The position numbers and the translations under genes are program-made. A stretch of DNA of 5,437 nucleotides, taken from contig CP059261.1 in assembly GCA_013693855.1 (NCBI GenBank), positions 1,907,750 through 1,913,186 of the forward strand, read 5' to 3'. The DNA comes from Micropruina sp. Its GTDB lineage: Bacteria > Actinomycetota > Actinomycetes > Propionibacteriales > Propionibacteriaceae. This document shows, in pieces, positions 1 through 5,437 of the stretch (its first letter is position 1; the number at the start of each line of letters is the position of its first letter). The notes under the pieces were generated by a model that saw only the letters and a program-made list of their open reading frames with translations, was not told the DNA's origin and did no database searches.

Positions 1-507
1 GGCGCTGCCGACCTCCTCGGCGGTCACGAGCCGCTGGACGACCTCCAGACCCTCGCCCGCCGACAGCAGGTCCTCCACGATCGCCCCCACGTTCGGACTG
101 ACCGACGACAAGCCCATCAGTCGGCCCACGGCGTCGGACGACGTGACTACCGAGTCGGCTCCGGATTGCTTGAGCAGCATCACGTTCTCCTCCTCGCGGA
201 CGGCGACGGTGATGTGCGCTCCCGGGTTGAGCTGGCGGACGGTCAGCGTGGTGAGGATCGCGGTGTCGTCCCGGTTGACCGTGATAATGATCTCGCGCGC
301 CTTCGGGGTCTCTGCGCGGCGCAGCGGCTCCCGGTAGGTGGCATCGCCCTCGAACGCGGCGTAGCCGGCCCGGTTGGCCTCGGCGACGGCCAGCGGGGAG
401 GCGTCGACGACCACGATCTTGTCCTGGGGGACCCCGTGGCGCACCAGCGTCGAAACCGCGCTGCGGCCCATGGTGCCGTAGCCGAGCACGAGGGTGTGAC
501 CGCGCAT
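1..507 (-). CDS. Possible internal in-frame translation product: soluble RCK domain of the channel (partial)
   Basis: An ATG at 505-507 lies in the channel frame at Met106, in the linker between TM2 and the RCK Rossmann fold. The product would start MRGHTLVLGYG and would lack both membrane helices and the pore. GGAGG stands 6 bases upstream of this ATG, the best ribosome binding site of any start in the gene. In the archaeal channel MthK, internal initiation at a Met in the same linker produces free RCK subunits that complete an octameric gating ring, and an internal Met start is also known in E. coli Kch. The dual product here is inferred from the start signal and that precedent. It could instead be a coincidence of the basic linker codons. 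Confidence 0.45.
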   Translation of the reverse strand, partial: MRGHTLVLGYGTMGRSAVSTLVRHGVPQDKIVVVDASPLAVAEANRAGYAAFEGDATYREPLRRAETPKAREIIITVNRDDTAILTTLTVRQLNPGAHITVAVREEENVMLLKQSGADSVVTSSDAVGRLMGLSSVSPNVGAIVEDLLSAGEGLEVVQRLVTAEEVGSA

Positions 508-822
508 CTTCTTCCTCCAACGTGAATCCAGGATGGCCCGGCGGCCCGCGTTCGCGAGCACCTCCAGCGTCGTCCCGACCAGCAGGACCAGGAACACCAC
601 GCGCAGCGGCGTCACCACGAACGCGTTGATGAGGCGGGAGTGCCAGGCGACCGGGGTGATGTCGCCGTAGCCAGTGGTGGTGATGGTGACGGTCGTGTAG
701 TAGAACGCGTCGATCAGGGAGACACCGTCGGCCGCCGCATGATCGACGTAGCCACCGCGATCCAGGTAGACGATCAGGGTGTTCACGAGCAGGATGCCGA
801 GGCCCAGCAGCACCCGGCGCAC
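1..822 (-). CDS. Two-TM potassium channel with RCK/TrkA-N domain (3' end outside window)
   Basis: Predicted K+-selective membrane channel whose cytoplasmic RCK domain would sense a ligand (nucleotide, Ca2+ or similar; not decidable here). Numbering from a GTG at 822: TM1 at about residues 4-20; pore helix, then the selectivity filter TTTGYGD at 48-54; TM2 at about 64-89; a basic linker (RWRKKM, 101-106); then a Rossmann RCK/TrkA-N domain with HTLVLGYGTMGRS (GxGxxG at 114-119), an acidic strand end VVVD at 137-140, GDAT at 159-162 and a later GADSVV segment. The frame is open to base 1, so the C-terminus is missing. No ATG, GTG or TTG exists in this frame between the stop at 988-990 and GTG 822. 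That makes 822 the first ordinary start, although its ribosome binding site is poor; GTG 813 is an alternative. The gene follows apt and is probably co-transcribed. Family call is confident; start is uncertain. Confidence 0.88.
   Translation of the reverse strand, partial: MRRVLLGLGILLVNTLIVYLDRGGYVDHAAADGVSLIDAFYYTTVTITTTGYGDITPVAWHSRLINAFVVTPLRVVFLVLLVGTTLEVLANAGRRAILDSRWRKKMRGHTLVLGYGTMGRSAVSTLVRHGVPQDKIVVVDASPLAVAEANRAGYAAFEGDATYREPLRRAETPKAREIIITVNRDDTAILTTLTVRQLNPGAHITVAVREEENVMLLKQSGADSVVTSSDAVGRLMGLSSVSPNVGAIVEDLLSAGEGLEVVQRLVTAEEVGSA
508..518 (-). promoter_or_regulatory. Strong Shine-Dalgarno inside the channel gene, ahead of ATG 507
   Basis: On the minus strand the bases read GGAGGAAGAAG directly before ATG. 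The core GGAGG is at 514-518 and is separated from the ATG by 6 bases. It uses an AGG arginine codon, which is normally rare in GC-rich actinomycetes, where CGC and CGG dominate as they do in the neighbouring codons. It decides the proposed internal start. Confidence 0.55.
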
Positions 823-925
823 GAGCTCGCTGCCGGCGGTGGACGATCGCGCCGGCAGGAGACCATGCTGCGGCTCTCCCAGGAGTTGCTCCGCTGTGTC
901 CCGTCGTGGGAACCGAGTCGGGCCA
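823..925. other. apt-channel gap: no terminator, unresolved N-terminal coding
   Basis: About 100 bases separate the apt stop from the first usable channel start. The channel frame stays open through all of it but has no ATG, GTG or TTG. Two ATGs sit in one other frame: at 926, sharing its A with the apt TGA, and at 866, with GGGAGAG 7 bases upstream. That frame stops after running out of phase with the channel. A small palindrome (CTCCCAGGAG, near 877-888) has no T-run and is not a terminator. This may be a true leader, or N-terminal coding sequence broken by an indel. Confidence 0.5.
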
Positions 926-1459
926 TCAGACCGTGACGACCGCCGAGTGGTTGTCGATGCCCAGCTGGTGGAGCGTCTCCCGGCCGTTCAGGAAGGTCAG
1001 TTCCATCAGCACCGAGACGTGCACCAGCGTGGCTCCCAGCCGATTGATCAAGGCTGCTGTCGCACCGACCGTCCCGCCGGTTGCAAGCACGTCGTCGACC
1101 ACGAGCACCCGCGCGCCGGGCAGGATCGAGTCGGTGTGGATGGTCAGGGTCTCGTGGCCGTACTCGAGCGAGAACGTCTGGCTGTACACGTCTCCGGGCA
1201 GCTTCCCGGGTTTCCGGACGGGGACGAACCCGGCCCCCAGGTGGAGCGCGACCGGACCGGCGAGGATGAACCCGCGCGCCTCCATGCCCACCACCACGTC
1301 GATGTCCGGAGGGGCGGTCGCCGCCAGTTCCTCGATGGTAGCGCGGTAGCCCTTGGGCGAGGCCAGCAGCGGGGTGATGTCCTTGAAAACGACACCGGGC
1401 TTGGGGAAGTCCGGCACGTCACGGATCAGATCCAGGATGAGCTGCTGGTTGGCGTTCAT
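926..1459 (-). CDS. apt: Adenine phosphoribosyltransferase
   Basis: Cytoplasmic purine-salvage enzyme that converts adenine plus PRPP to AMP and pyrophosphate. The 177-residue product has the normal family length and the full motif set: FPKPGVVFKDITPLL at 18-32, GMEARGF at 58-64, the flexible catalytic-loop segment RKPGKLPG at 82-89, the adenine phosphoribosyltransferase EYG at 99-101, and the PRPP-binding loop VLVVDDVLATGGT at 118-130. The start is ATG 1459, one base after the secF stop (TGAGATG), with a strong ribosome binding site inside the secF 3' end, so translation is probably coupled. In actinomycetes apt typically lies near secDF and upstream of relA. Here the next gene is a potassium channel instead. 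Nothing appears truncated. Confidence 0.97.
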   Translation of the reverse strand: MNANQQLILDLIRDVPDFPKPGVVFKDITPLLASPKGYRATIEELAATAPPDIDVVVGMEARGFILAGPVALHLGAGFVPVRKPGKLPGDVYSQTFSLEYGHETLTIHTDSILPGARVLVVDDVLATGGTVGATAALINRLGATLVHVSVLMELTFLNGRETLHQLGIDNHSAVVTV

Positions 1460-1460
1460 C

Positions 1461-2648
1461 TCACTTCCTCCGTTTGCTGCGGGGATTGCGCTGGGGCTGT
1501 ACCCGAGTCTGGCGCGTTTTCAGTTCGTCCGCAGAGACCAGGCCCAGCTTTCCCGCATCGACCGGCGGACCTTCCGCGAGCCCGCCGGGGCCGTCGTCCA
1601 CGACCACGGTGCGGGTCGGGGCCGGGGCGGCCTTGGTGGTGGAGCGGGTCGCGCGGCGCGCCAGGCGTTCGCGGTGCTCACGGACCTCGGGCTCGGCCTC
1701 CTTCAACTGCGCCAGCAGCGGCGTGGCGATGAACACCGAGGAATAGGCGCCCGACACCATGCCGACGAACAGGGCGAGGCCGAGATCCTTCAGCGGCCCG
1801 ACGCCGAGGATGAACGCACCCGCGGTGAGCAGCGCGGCCACCGGCAGCACGCCGATCACGGTGGTGTTCAGCGACCGGACGAGCACCTGGTTCACCGCGG
1901 CGTTGGCGGCCTCGGAGTACGTCCGGCGGCCGTGCATCAGATCGCGGACGTTCTCGCGCACCTTGTCGAACACCACGACGGTGTCGTAGAGCGAGTAGCC
2001 CAGGATGGTCAGCACGCCGATGAGCGTCGCTGGGGTGACGGTGAACCCGACCAGTGCGTAGATGCCGACGGTGAGGATCAGGTCGTGGATCAGCGCCACG
2101 ATGGCCGAGACCGACATCTTGAAGTCGCGGAAATACCCCCAGATGAGCAGCATCACCAAGACGATGAACACCCCGAGCGCGATCAGCCCCTGTTGGGTGA
2201 TCTGGCCGCCCCAGGACGCCCCGATGAGGCTGTAGGCGACCTCGTCCGGTTTCAGGCCGGCCTGGGCGGCAAGCGCTCCCTTGACCTTGGTGACCTCTTC
2301 GACGCTGAGCGAACGCGTCTGGACCCGGACGGTCCCGTCGCCGATCGTGGTGACCGAGAGGTCGTCGTTGTTGGGCAGGTTCAGCGCGTGCACCGCCGCG
2401 CGGAAATCCTCCACCGACGTGCTGGTGACCCGGGTCGGCACCGAGAAGTCGGCGCCGCCCTTGAACTCGATGCCCAGCTTCAGCCCGAAGATGGCCAGCG
2501 CCAGCAGCGAGATGGCCAGCAGCGCGCCCGAAATCAGGTACCAGCGGTTGCGGTGCCCGATGAAGTCGTAGGAGATGTCACCGGTGTAGAGCCGGTGCGC
2601 GAGGCTCTGCTTCGGCGCCCCCGCCGGCTTCTCGACGGTCGTGCTCAT
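1461..2648 (-). CDS. secF: Protein translocase subunit SecF
   Basis: Inner-membrane partner of SecD. The SecDF complex pulls preproteins out of the SecYEG channel using the proton-motive force. The 395-residue product has TM1 at about 36-55, the conserved LGIEFKGGADF at 58-68, an extracytoplasmic domain at about 69-145, then a five-helix block. This contains HD at 188-189 and the SecF signature GYSLYDTVVVFDKVREN at 217-233, ending near ATPLLAQL. A cytoplasmic tail of about 80 residues follows; it is first acidic, then Ala/Pro/Thr-rich, and ends very basic (RSKRRK). The start is ATG 2648, chosen because GGGGAGGGGAGG precedes it; an upstream in-frame GTG at 2708 would add 20 residues with no SecF homology that I recognise. 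The gene overlaps the end of secD by 71 bases and abuts apt. Confidence 0.97.
   Translation of the reverse strand: MSTTVEKPAGAPKQSLAHRLYTGDISYDFIGHRNRWYLISGALLAISLLALAIFGLKLGIEFKGGADFSVPTRVTSTSVEDFRAAVHALNLPNNDDLSVTTIGDGTVRVQTRSLSVEEVTKVKGALAAQAGLKPDEVAYSLIGASWGGQITQQGLIALGVFIVLVMLLIWGYFRDFKMSVSAIVALIHDLILTVGIYALVGFTVTPATLIGVLTILGYSLYDTVVVFDKVRENVRDLMHGRRTYSEAANAAVNQVLVRSLNTTVIGVLPVAALLTAGAFILGVGPLKDLGLALFVGMVSGAYSSVFIATPLLAQLKEAEPEVREHRERLARRATRSTTKAAPAPTRTVVVDDGPGGLAEGPPVDAGKLGLVSADELKTRQTRVQPQRNPRSKRRK
1467..1471 (-). promoter_or_regulatory. Ribosome binding site of apt, embedded in secF
   Basis: GGAGG on the minus strand, 7 bases before ATG 1459. It lies inside the last basic codons of secF (SKRRK), so ribosomes ending secF pass directly over it. 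It supports the chosen apt start and translational coupling. Confidence 0.8.
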
Positions 2649-4329
2649 CGGGCCTCCCCTCCCCGGTGCCGCGTCGGCGGATCCCGCTGTGCAGGGGCGC
2701 CCGGGCACCCATGTGCTCAGCCTCGAAGCCGGAGAACCTCCGGCCCTCGCCGTAGAACTTGGTCTGCCCGAGCAGGGAGACCATCGGGTGGGTGAACCAG
2801 AACACCACGGCGATGTCGATCAGGGTCGTCAGCCCCAGGGTGAACGCGAAGCCCTTGACCGCTCCGATGGCGAGGATGAACAGGACCACCGCCGACAGCA
2901 GCGACACCCCGTCGGCCACCAGGATGGTGCTGCGGGAGCGCTGCCAGCCGGTCTCGATCGCCGTCCGCAGCGTCCGGCCCTCGCGGACCTCGTCCCGGAT
3001 CCGTTCGAAGTAGATGATGAACGAGTCGGCGGTGACGCCGATCGCGACGATCATGCCGGCCACGCCCGGCAGGTTCAGCGCGAAGCCCATCGACTGCCCG
3101 AGCAACACCACCAGCGCGTAGGTGATCGCGGCGGCGATCGCCAGGCTGGCGACGACGACGATGGAGAGCCCGCGGTAGTACAGGACGCTGTACCCGACCA
3201 CCAGGATCAGGCCGATGATGCCGGCGATGATGCCGGCCTGCAGCTGGTCACCGCCGAGCTTGGCCGACACGTTGTCGACGCTGGAGACCTCGAAGGCCAG
3301 CGGGAGCGCGCCGTACTTCAGGACGTTCGCCAGGTCGGTGGCGCTCTTCTGGTTGAACGAACCCGAGATTTCGGCGCTGCCGCCCGGAATCGCCGCTCGC
3401 ACGTAGGGCGATGAGATCACGTGGCCGTCCAGGACGATGCCGAACTCGTTCTGCGGCGTGGTGCGGGTCGCCAGCGCCTTGGTCATCTGCTCGAACTTCG
3501 CCGCGCCCTCGCTGTTGAACTGGAGGGTCACCACCCACGAGACCTGGTTCTGCGGCACGCCGGCGGCGGCCTGAGTGAGCAGGTTGCCGCCGAGGGCCGC
3601 GGGCCCGAGGAGGTACTTGGTGGTCAGCTCGCGGTCGCAGGTGATCAGCGGCTGGTCCGGGACGTCGGGGAAGGGGTCTCCGCACTTGTAGGCGTCGAAA
3701 TCGGCCAGGTCCCGGTCGCTGGGCTTCCAGTTGATGACGTCATCGACGGTGGGCTGCTTGGTCGACGCCACCGTCGGCCGGGGGCTCGCGACCGGGGTGG
3801 GCAGCCCGGGCGCCGGCCGGCGGTTGACCGTGGCGCTCTCCGTCGGGGTCGCCGAGGGTGCCGTGCTGGGGCTCGCACTGTCGGTGGGCGCGGCCCCGGG
3901 GCTCGCCGAGGCTGTCGGTTCGACGGTCGGGACGGGCGCGGAGGAGGCGTCCCGCGACCACACCGGCCGGAAGAACAGCTGGGCGGTCTGTCCCACCATG
4001 CGGACGAGCTCGTCGCGCTGCACGTTCGGCACCGACACCACGATCTGGCGCTCGCCGCTGGTGGCGACCTCGGTCTCGCCGACGCCGAGGGAATCCACCC
4101 GCTGCTGGATGATCGTCCGGGCAAGTTCGAGGCTGGCCGGATCGACCCCGCCGGTGCCGCTGGTGTTGCTGGCCGTCAGCGTGATGGTGGTGCCACCGCG
4201 CAGATCCAGACCGAGCTTCGGGGTCCAGCTGTTGGCGACCGCCATGATCGCGTACAGGGACACGATGCAGAGCCCGAAGATGATCAGCGTCCGCAGCGGA
4301 TGCGTGTGCTTTCTACTGGTCGTAACCAC
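2578..4329 (-). CDS. secD: Protein translocase subunit SecD
   Basis: Larger SecDF subunit. Its extracytoplasmic P1 domain is thought to bind emerging preprotein while the membrane part couples to proton flow. The 583-residue product has TM1 at about 12-31, LGLDLRGGTTITL at 39-51, and P1 split by a Ser/Pro/Thr/Ala-rich insert at about 128-192. The rest of the extracytoplasmic region carries a cysteine pair (C216, C231) and GIVLDGHVISSPYV at 297-310. Helices begin near 365, with the conserved GVAGMIVAIGVTADSFIIYFERIRDE at 422-447; Asp435 is the likely counterpart of the proton-relay aspartate in TM4. TM5-TM6 end near 520. The start is GTG 4329, with AAGGA 5 bases upstream. The last 44 residues are Arg/Gly/Glu-rich, and the final 23 are encoded over the start of secF. 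The gene lies 33 bases after yajC. Confidence 0.96.
   Translation of the reverse strand: MVTTSRKHTHPLRTLIIFGLCIVSLYAIMAVANSWTPKLGLDLRGGTTITLTASNTSGTGGVDPASLELARTIIQQRVDSLGVGETEVATSGERQIVVSVPNVQRDELVRMVGQTAQLFFRPVWSRDASSAPVPTVEPTASASPGAAPTDSASPSTAPSATPTESATVNRRPAPGLPTPVASPRPTVASTKQPTVDDVINWKPSDRDLADFDAYKCGDPFPDVPDQPLITCDRELTTKYLLGPAALGGNLLTQAAAGVPQNQVSWVVTLQFNSEGAAKFEQMTKALATRTTPQNEFGIVLDGHVISSPYVRAAIPGGSAEISGSFNQKSATDLANVLKYGALPLAFEVSSVDNVSAKLGGDQLQAGIIAGIIGLILVVGYSVLYYRGLSIVVVASLAIAAAITYALVVLLGQSMGFALNLPGVAGMIVAIGVTADSFIIYFERIRDEVREGRTLRTAIETGWQRSRSTILVADGVSLLSAVVLFILAIGAVKGFAFTLGLTTLIDIAVVFWFTHPMVSLLGQTKFYGEGRRFSGFEAEHMGARAPLHSGIRRRGTGEGRPDEHDRREAGGGAEAEPRAPALHR
2653..2664 (-). promoter_or_regulatory. 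Ribosome binding site of secF, inside secD
   Basis: The minus-strand run GGGGAGGGGAGG offers two overlapping Shine-Dalgarno cores, 4 and about 9 bases upstream of ATG 2648. It lies within the secD reading frame (GTGEGRP). It selects ATG 2648 over the upstream GTG at 2708. Confidence 0.7.
3754..3948 (-). repeat. Low-complexity Ser/Pro/Thr/Ala-rich segment in SecD P1 domain
   Basis: Encodes SecD residues about 128-192, composed mostly of Ser, Pro, Thr and Ala. Internal repetition is visible: the nine bases GCGAGCCCC (Ala-Ser-Pro, in frame) occur three times on the minus strand, at 3898-3906, 3868-3876 and 3781-3789. The first two are exactly 30 bases apart and give SASPGAAPTD followed by SASPSTAPSA. 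It is probably a disordered extracytoplasmic linker that expanded by slippage or duplication. Function unknown. Confidence 0.7.
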
Positions 4330-4334
4330 GTTTG

Positions 4335-4339
4335 TCCTT
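4335..4339 (-). promoter_or_regulatory. Ribosome binding site of secD
   Basis: AAGGA on the minus strand, 5 bases before the GTG at 4327-4329. There is no ATG nearby in frame, so this site supports the GTG start and the basic N-terminus MVTTSRKHTHPLR before TM1. Confidence 0.7.
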
Positions 4340-4362
4340 CTGGATGGCCGTTCGGCCGCCCG

Positions 4363-4803
4363 TCAGCGCTTGGCCGGGTCCTGGCCGGGCTGGCCCTGGT
4401 CACCGGGCTCGGCGGGCGGGACGGCGTCGTCCGCGGCCGGAGCGGCGAAGGAGGTTGGGGCCTCGTCGGACACCTCGTCCGGCTCCGCGGCGGGCTCCAC
4501 GAGCGAGGCGTCGTCGTCGGCGTACTCGAACTCGTCGTCGCTGGCGGTGAGCACCTTGGCGATGGCGGCCTTGAAGATCGTCATCTCGACCCCGGGCGAG
4601 ATCTCGATGATCGCCTGCCGCTCGCCGACGTGCTTGATGGTGCCCACGATGCCGGCGGTGATCATGACGCGGCTGCCGGGGGCGACGCTGTTCGTCATCG
4701 CAGCCTGCTCCTTGGCGCGCTTCTGCTGCGGCCGGATGAGCATGAAGTAGAAGACGGCGCCGAGGGCGACGAACATCAGGATGGAACTCAGATCGATGGG
4801 CAT
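4363..4803 (-). CDS. yajC: Sec translocase accessory subunit YajC
   Basis: Small single-span membrane protein that associates with SecDF and the SecYEG holotranslocon. Of its 146 residues, 6-23 form the only transmembrane helix ([18 protein letters not shown]). This is followed at once by the family hallmark RPQQKRAKE (24-32) and the YajC core: a [14 protein letters not shown] block, an [15 protein letters not shown] strand-turn segment and AKVLT. After about residue 88 comes an Asp/Glu/Pro/Ala-rich tail of nearly 60 residues, longer than in the compact E. coli protein (about 110 residues). ATG 4803 was chosen over an upstream in-frame start at 4860: the latter would place charged residues before a helix that normally starts almost at the N-terminus, and AAGGA stands 11 bases upstream of 4803. 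The gene overlaps the annotated ruvB end by 16 bases and is 33 bases ahead of secD. Confidence 0.96.
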   Translation of the reverse strand: MPIDLSSILMFVALGAVFYFMLIRPQQKRAKEQAAMTNSVAPGSRVMITAGIVGTIKHVGERQAIIEISPGVEMTIFKAAIAKVLTASDDEFEYADDDASLVEPAAEPDEVSDEAPTSFAAPAADDAVPPAEPGDQGQPGQDPAKR

Positions 4804-5437
4804 GATGCCGGATTTCCTTGCTCGAAGACACAGAACGTGGCGAGCGCTCGCCACCGCCAAACTCTAGCGCCAGCCCCGGGAACGAAGATTCGGCCACCCG
4901 GCGAGCCCTCAGGGCTCGTCGAAAGCCCCGGTTCGGTCTGCGGCGCCGCCAGGCCGAGGTGCCGCCAGCCCCGCGCTGTCGCGACCCGGCCACGCGGGGT
5001 GCGCATCAGGAAGCCCTGCCGGACCAGGAACGGCTCGGCTACCTCCTCGACGGTCTCGCGCTCCTCGCCGACCGCCATCGCGAGCGTCGACAGGCCCACC
5101 GGGCCCCCGCCGAAACGCTCGCACAGGGCCTGCAGCACCGATCGGTCGAGTCGGTCCAGCCCGAGTTCGTCCACCTCGTACAGTTCCAGCGCGGCCGCGG
5201 CGACCGCCGGGGTGAGGACGCCGTCGGAGCGCACCTGGGCGTAGTCGCGGACGCGGCGCAGCAGCCGGTTGGCGATGCGGGGCGTGCCCCGGGACCGCGA
5301 CGCGATCTCGGCAGCCGTCCCGGGGCGCAGGACGATGCCGAGCAGCCCCGCCGAACGCTGGACGATCCGCTCCAGGGCGTCCGCGGCGTAGAAGTCGAGC
5401 TGGGCGGTGAACCCGAACCGGTCCCGCAGGGGCCCGG
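4788..5437 (-). CDS. ruvB: Holliday junction branch-migration ATPase RuvB (C-terminal part; 5' end outside window)
   Basis: AAA+ motor that, with RuvA, drives branch migration of Holliday junctions during recombination and repair. About 215 residues are visible. They begin just at the arginine-finger segment [15 protein letters not shown], followed by the small AAA+ lid with sensor 2 ([21 protein letters not shown], near 5250-5295). Next is the C-terminal winged-helix DNA-binding domain, with [33 protein letters not shown] and [20 protein letters not shown]. The core ends with WRHLGL at 4950. The Walker motifs lie outside the window. After the core the frame continues for 53 more residues to TGA 4788-4790, through the yajC ribosome binding site and start. 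This tail is Trp/Arg/Cys-containing and uses AT-ending codons (aga, gtt, caa, gga, aat, tca) unlike the rest. It is either a real extension or a frameshifted end, the other stop being at 4909-4911. Confidence 0.95.
   Translation of the reverse strand, partial: GPLRDRFGFTAQLDFYAADALERIVQRSAGLLGIVLRPGTAAEIASRSRGTPRIANRLLRRVRDYAQVRSDGVLTPAVAAAALELYEVDELGLDRLDRSVLQALCERFGGGPVGLSTLAMAVGEERETVEEVAEPFLVRQGFLMRTPRGRVATARGWRHLGLAAPQTEPGLSTSPEGSPGGRIFVPGAGARVWRWRALATFCVFEQGNPASCPSI
4815..4819 (-). promoter_or_regulatory. Ribosome binding site of yajC
   Basis: AAGGA on the minus strand (followed by AA), 11 bases before ATG 4803. The spacing is slightly long but it is the only purine-rich site here. It lies inside the unusual extension of the ruvB frame, at the residues EQGN. 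Confidence 0.6.
4902..4918 (-). other. Short GC-rich hairpin at the ruvB 3' end
   Basis: A perfect 7-base-pair inverted repeat (CGAGCCC, loop TGA on the minus strand, GGGCTCG) lies just past the conserved end of ruvB. No T-run follows on either strand, so it does not look like a standard intrinsic terminator. The loop TGA is the stop of the alternative ruvB reading frame. It could slow ribosomes or RNA polymerase, or it could be chance. Confidence 0.35.

Noticed and set aside
166..525. Plus-strand open frame opposite the RCK domain
   Set aside because: The minus strand encodes a complete RCK Rossmann motif set here; the plus-strand translation shows no domain.
824..926. Short minus-strand frame starting at ATG 926, overlapping the apt stop
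   Set aside because: The translation is Arg/Ser/Cys/Pro-rich, without features, and ends quickly. It is not supported as a gene, though it may mark a lost channel N-terminus.
779..1732. Plus-strand open frame of 317 codons opposite apt
   Set aside because: Complement of the conserved Apt motifs; no start context or protein family of its own.
1353..2795. Plus-strand open frame of 480 codons opposite secF and part of apt
   Set aside because: Same shadow effect. The composition is Asp/His/Arg/Gln-rich, there is no recognisable motif, and the opposite strand encodes clear SecF.
4902..4918. Intrinsic terminator between ruvB and yajC
   Set aside because: The stem is only 7 base pairs and no T-run follows on either strand. 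The downstream genes also lack any visible promoter, so termination here is unlikely.
3421..5244. Long plus-strand open frame of 607 codons opposite ruvB, yajC and secD
   Set aside because: It is antisense to well-supported genes. The translation is dominated by Arg, Gly, Asp, His and Val with no domain, as expected for a shadow frame in GC-rich DNA.
1..5437. CRISPR array, insertion sequence, tRNA or rRNA, attachment site, riboswitch
   Set aside because: No regularly spaced repeats, transposase motifs, terminal inverted repeats or structured RNA signature were seen. Nearly every base is inside a protein-coding gene.

Overview
The window is a very GC-rich stretch with codon third positions dominated by G and C. 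It is almost completely filled by one set of genes on the minus strand. Gene content and protein style point to an actinomycete (Actinomycetota). The evidence is the order ruvB-yajC-secD-secF-apt, a Ser/Pro/Thr/Ala-rich insert in SecD, long charged tails on YajC and SecF, and a GTG start for secD. I cannot name the genus from the sequence alone.

Reading in the direction of transcription (high to low coordinates): the C-terminal part of ruvB (Holliday-junction branch-migration ATPase) enters at the right edge and runs to about 4788. yajC (4363-4803), secD (2578-4329) and secF (1461-2648) follow. Together they encode the auxiliary membrane complex that uses the proton-motive force to help the SecYEG/SecA translocon move proteins across the membrane. 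apt (926-1459, adenine phosphoribosyltransferase) begins one base after the secF stop. The last gene (1 to about 822, C-terminus outside the window) encodes a two-transmembrane potassium channel with a cytoplasmic RCK/TrkA-N domain. It is open to the left edge and has no obvious ATG start. The only non-coding stretches are a 33-base gap before secD and about 100 bases before the channel. I see no convincing terminator or promoter, so the cluster looks like one transcription unit entered from the right.

The gene families are all known ones; I did not find a new system. The most interesting signal is inside the channel gene: an in-frame ATG at 507, exactly where the RCK domain begins, preceded by a near-ideal Shine-Dalgarno sequence. 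This suggests a second, soluble RCK product, as known for the archaeal channel MthK. Three gene junctions are also odd. ruvB runs on with an unusual 53-residue tail through the yajC ribosome binding site. secD overlaps secF by 71 bases. The channel's N-terminus cannot be joined in frame to the nearby ATG codons. Each could be real biology or a small indel or assembly error, and they are listed separately.
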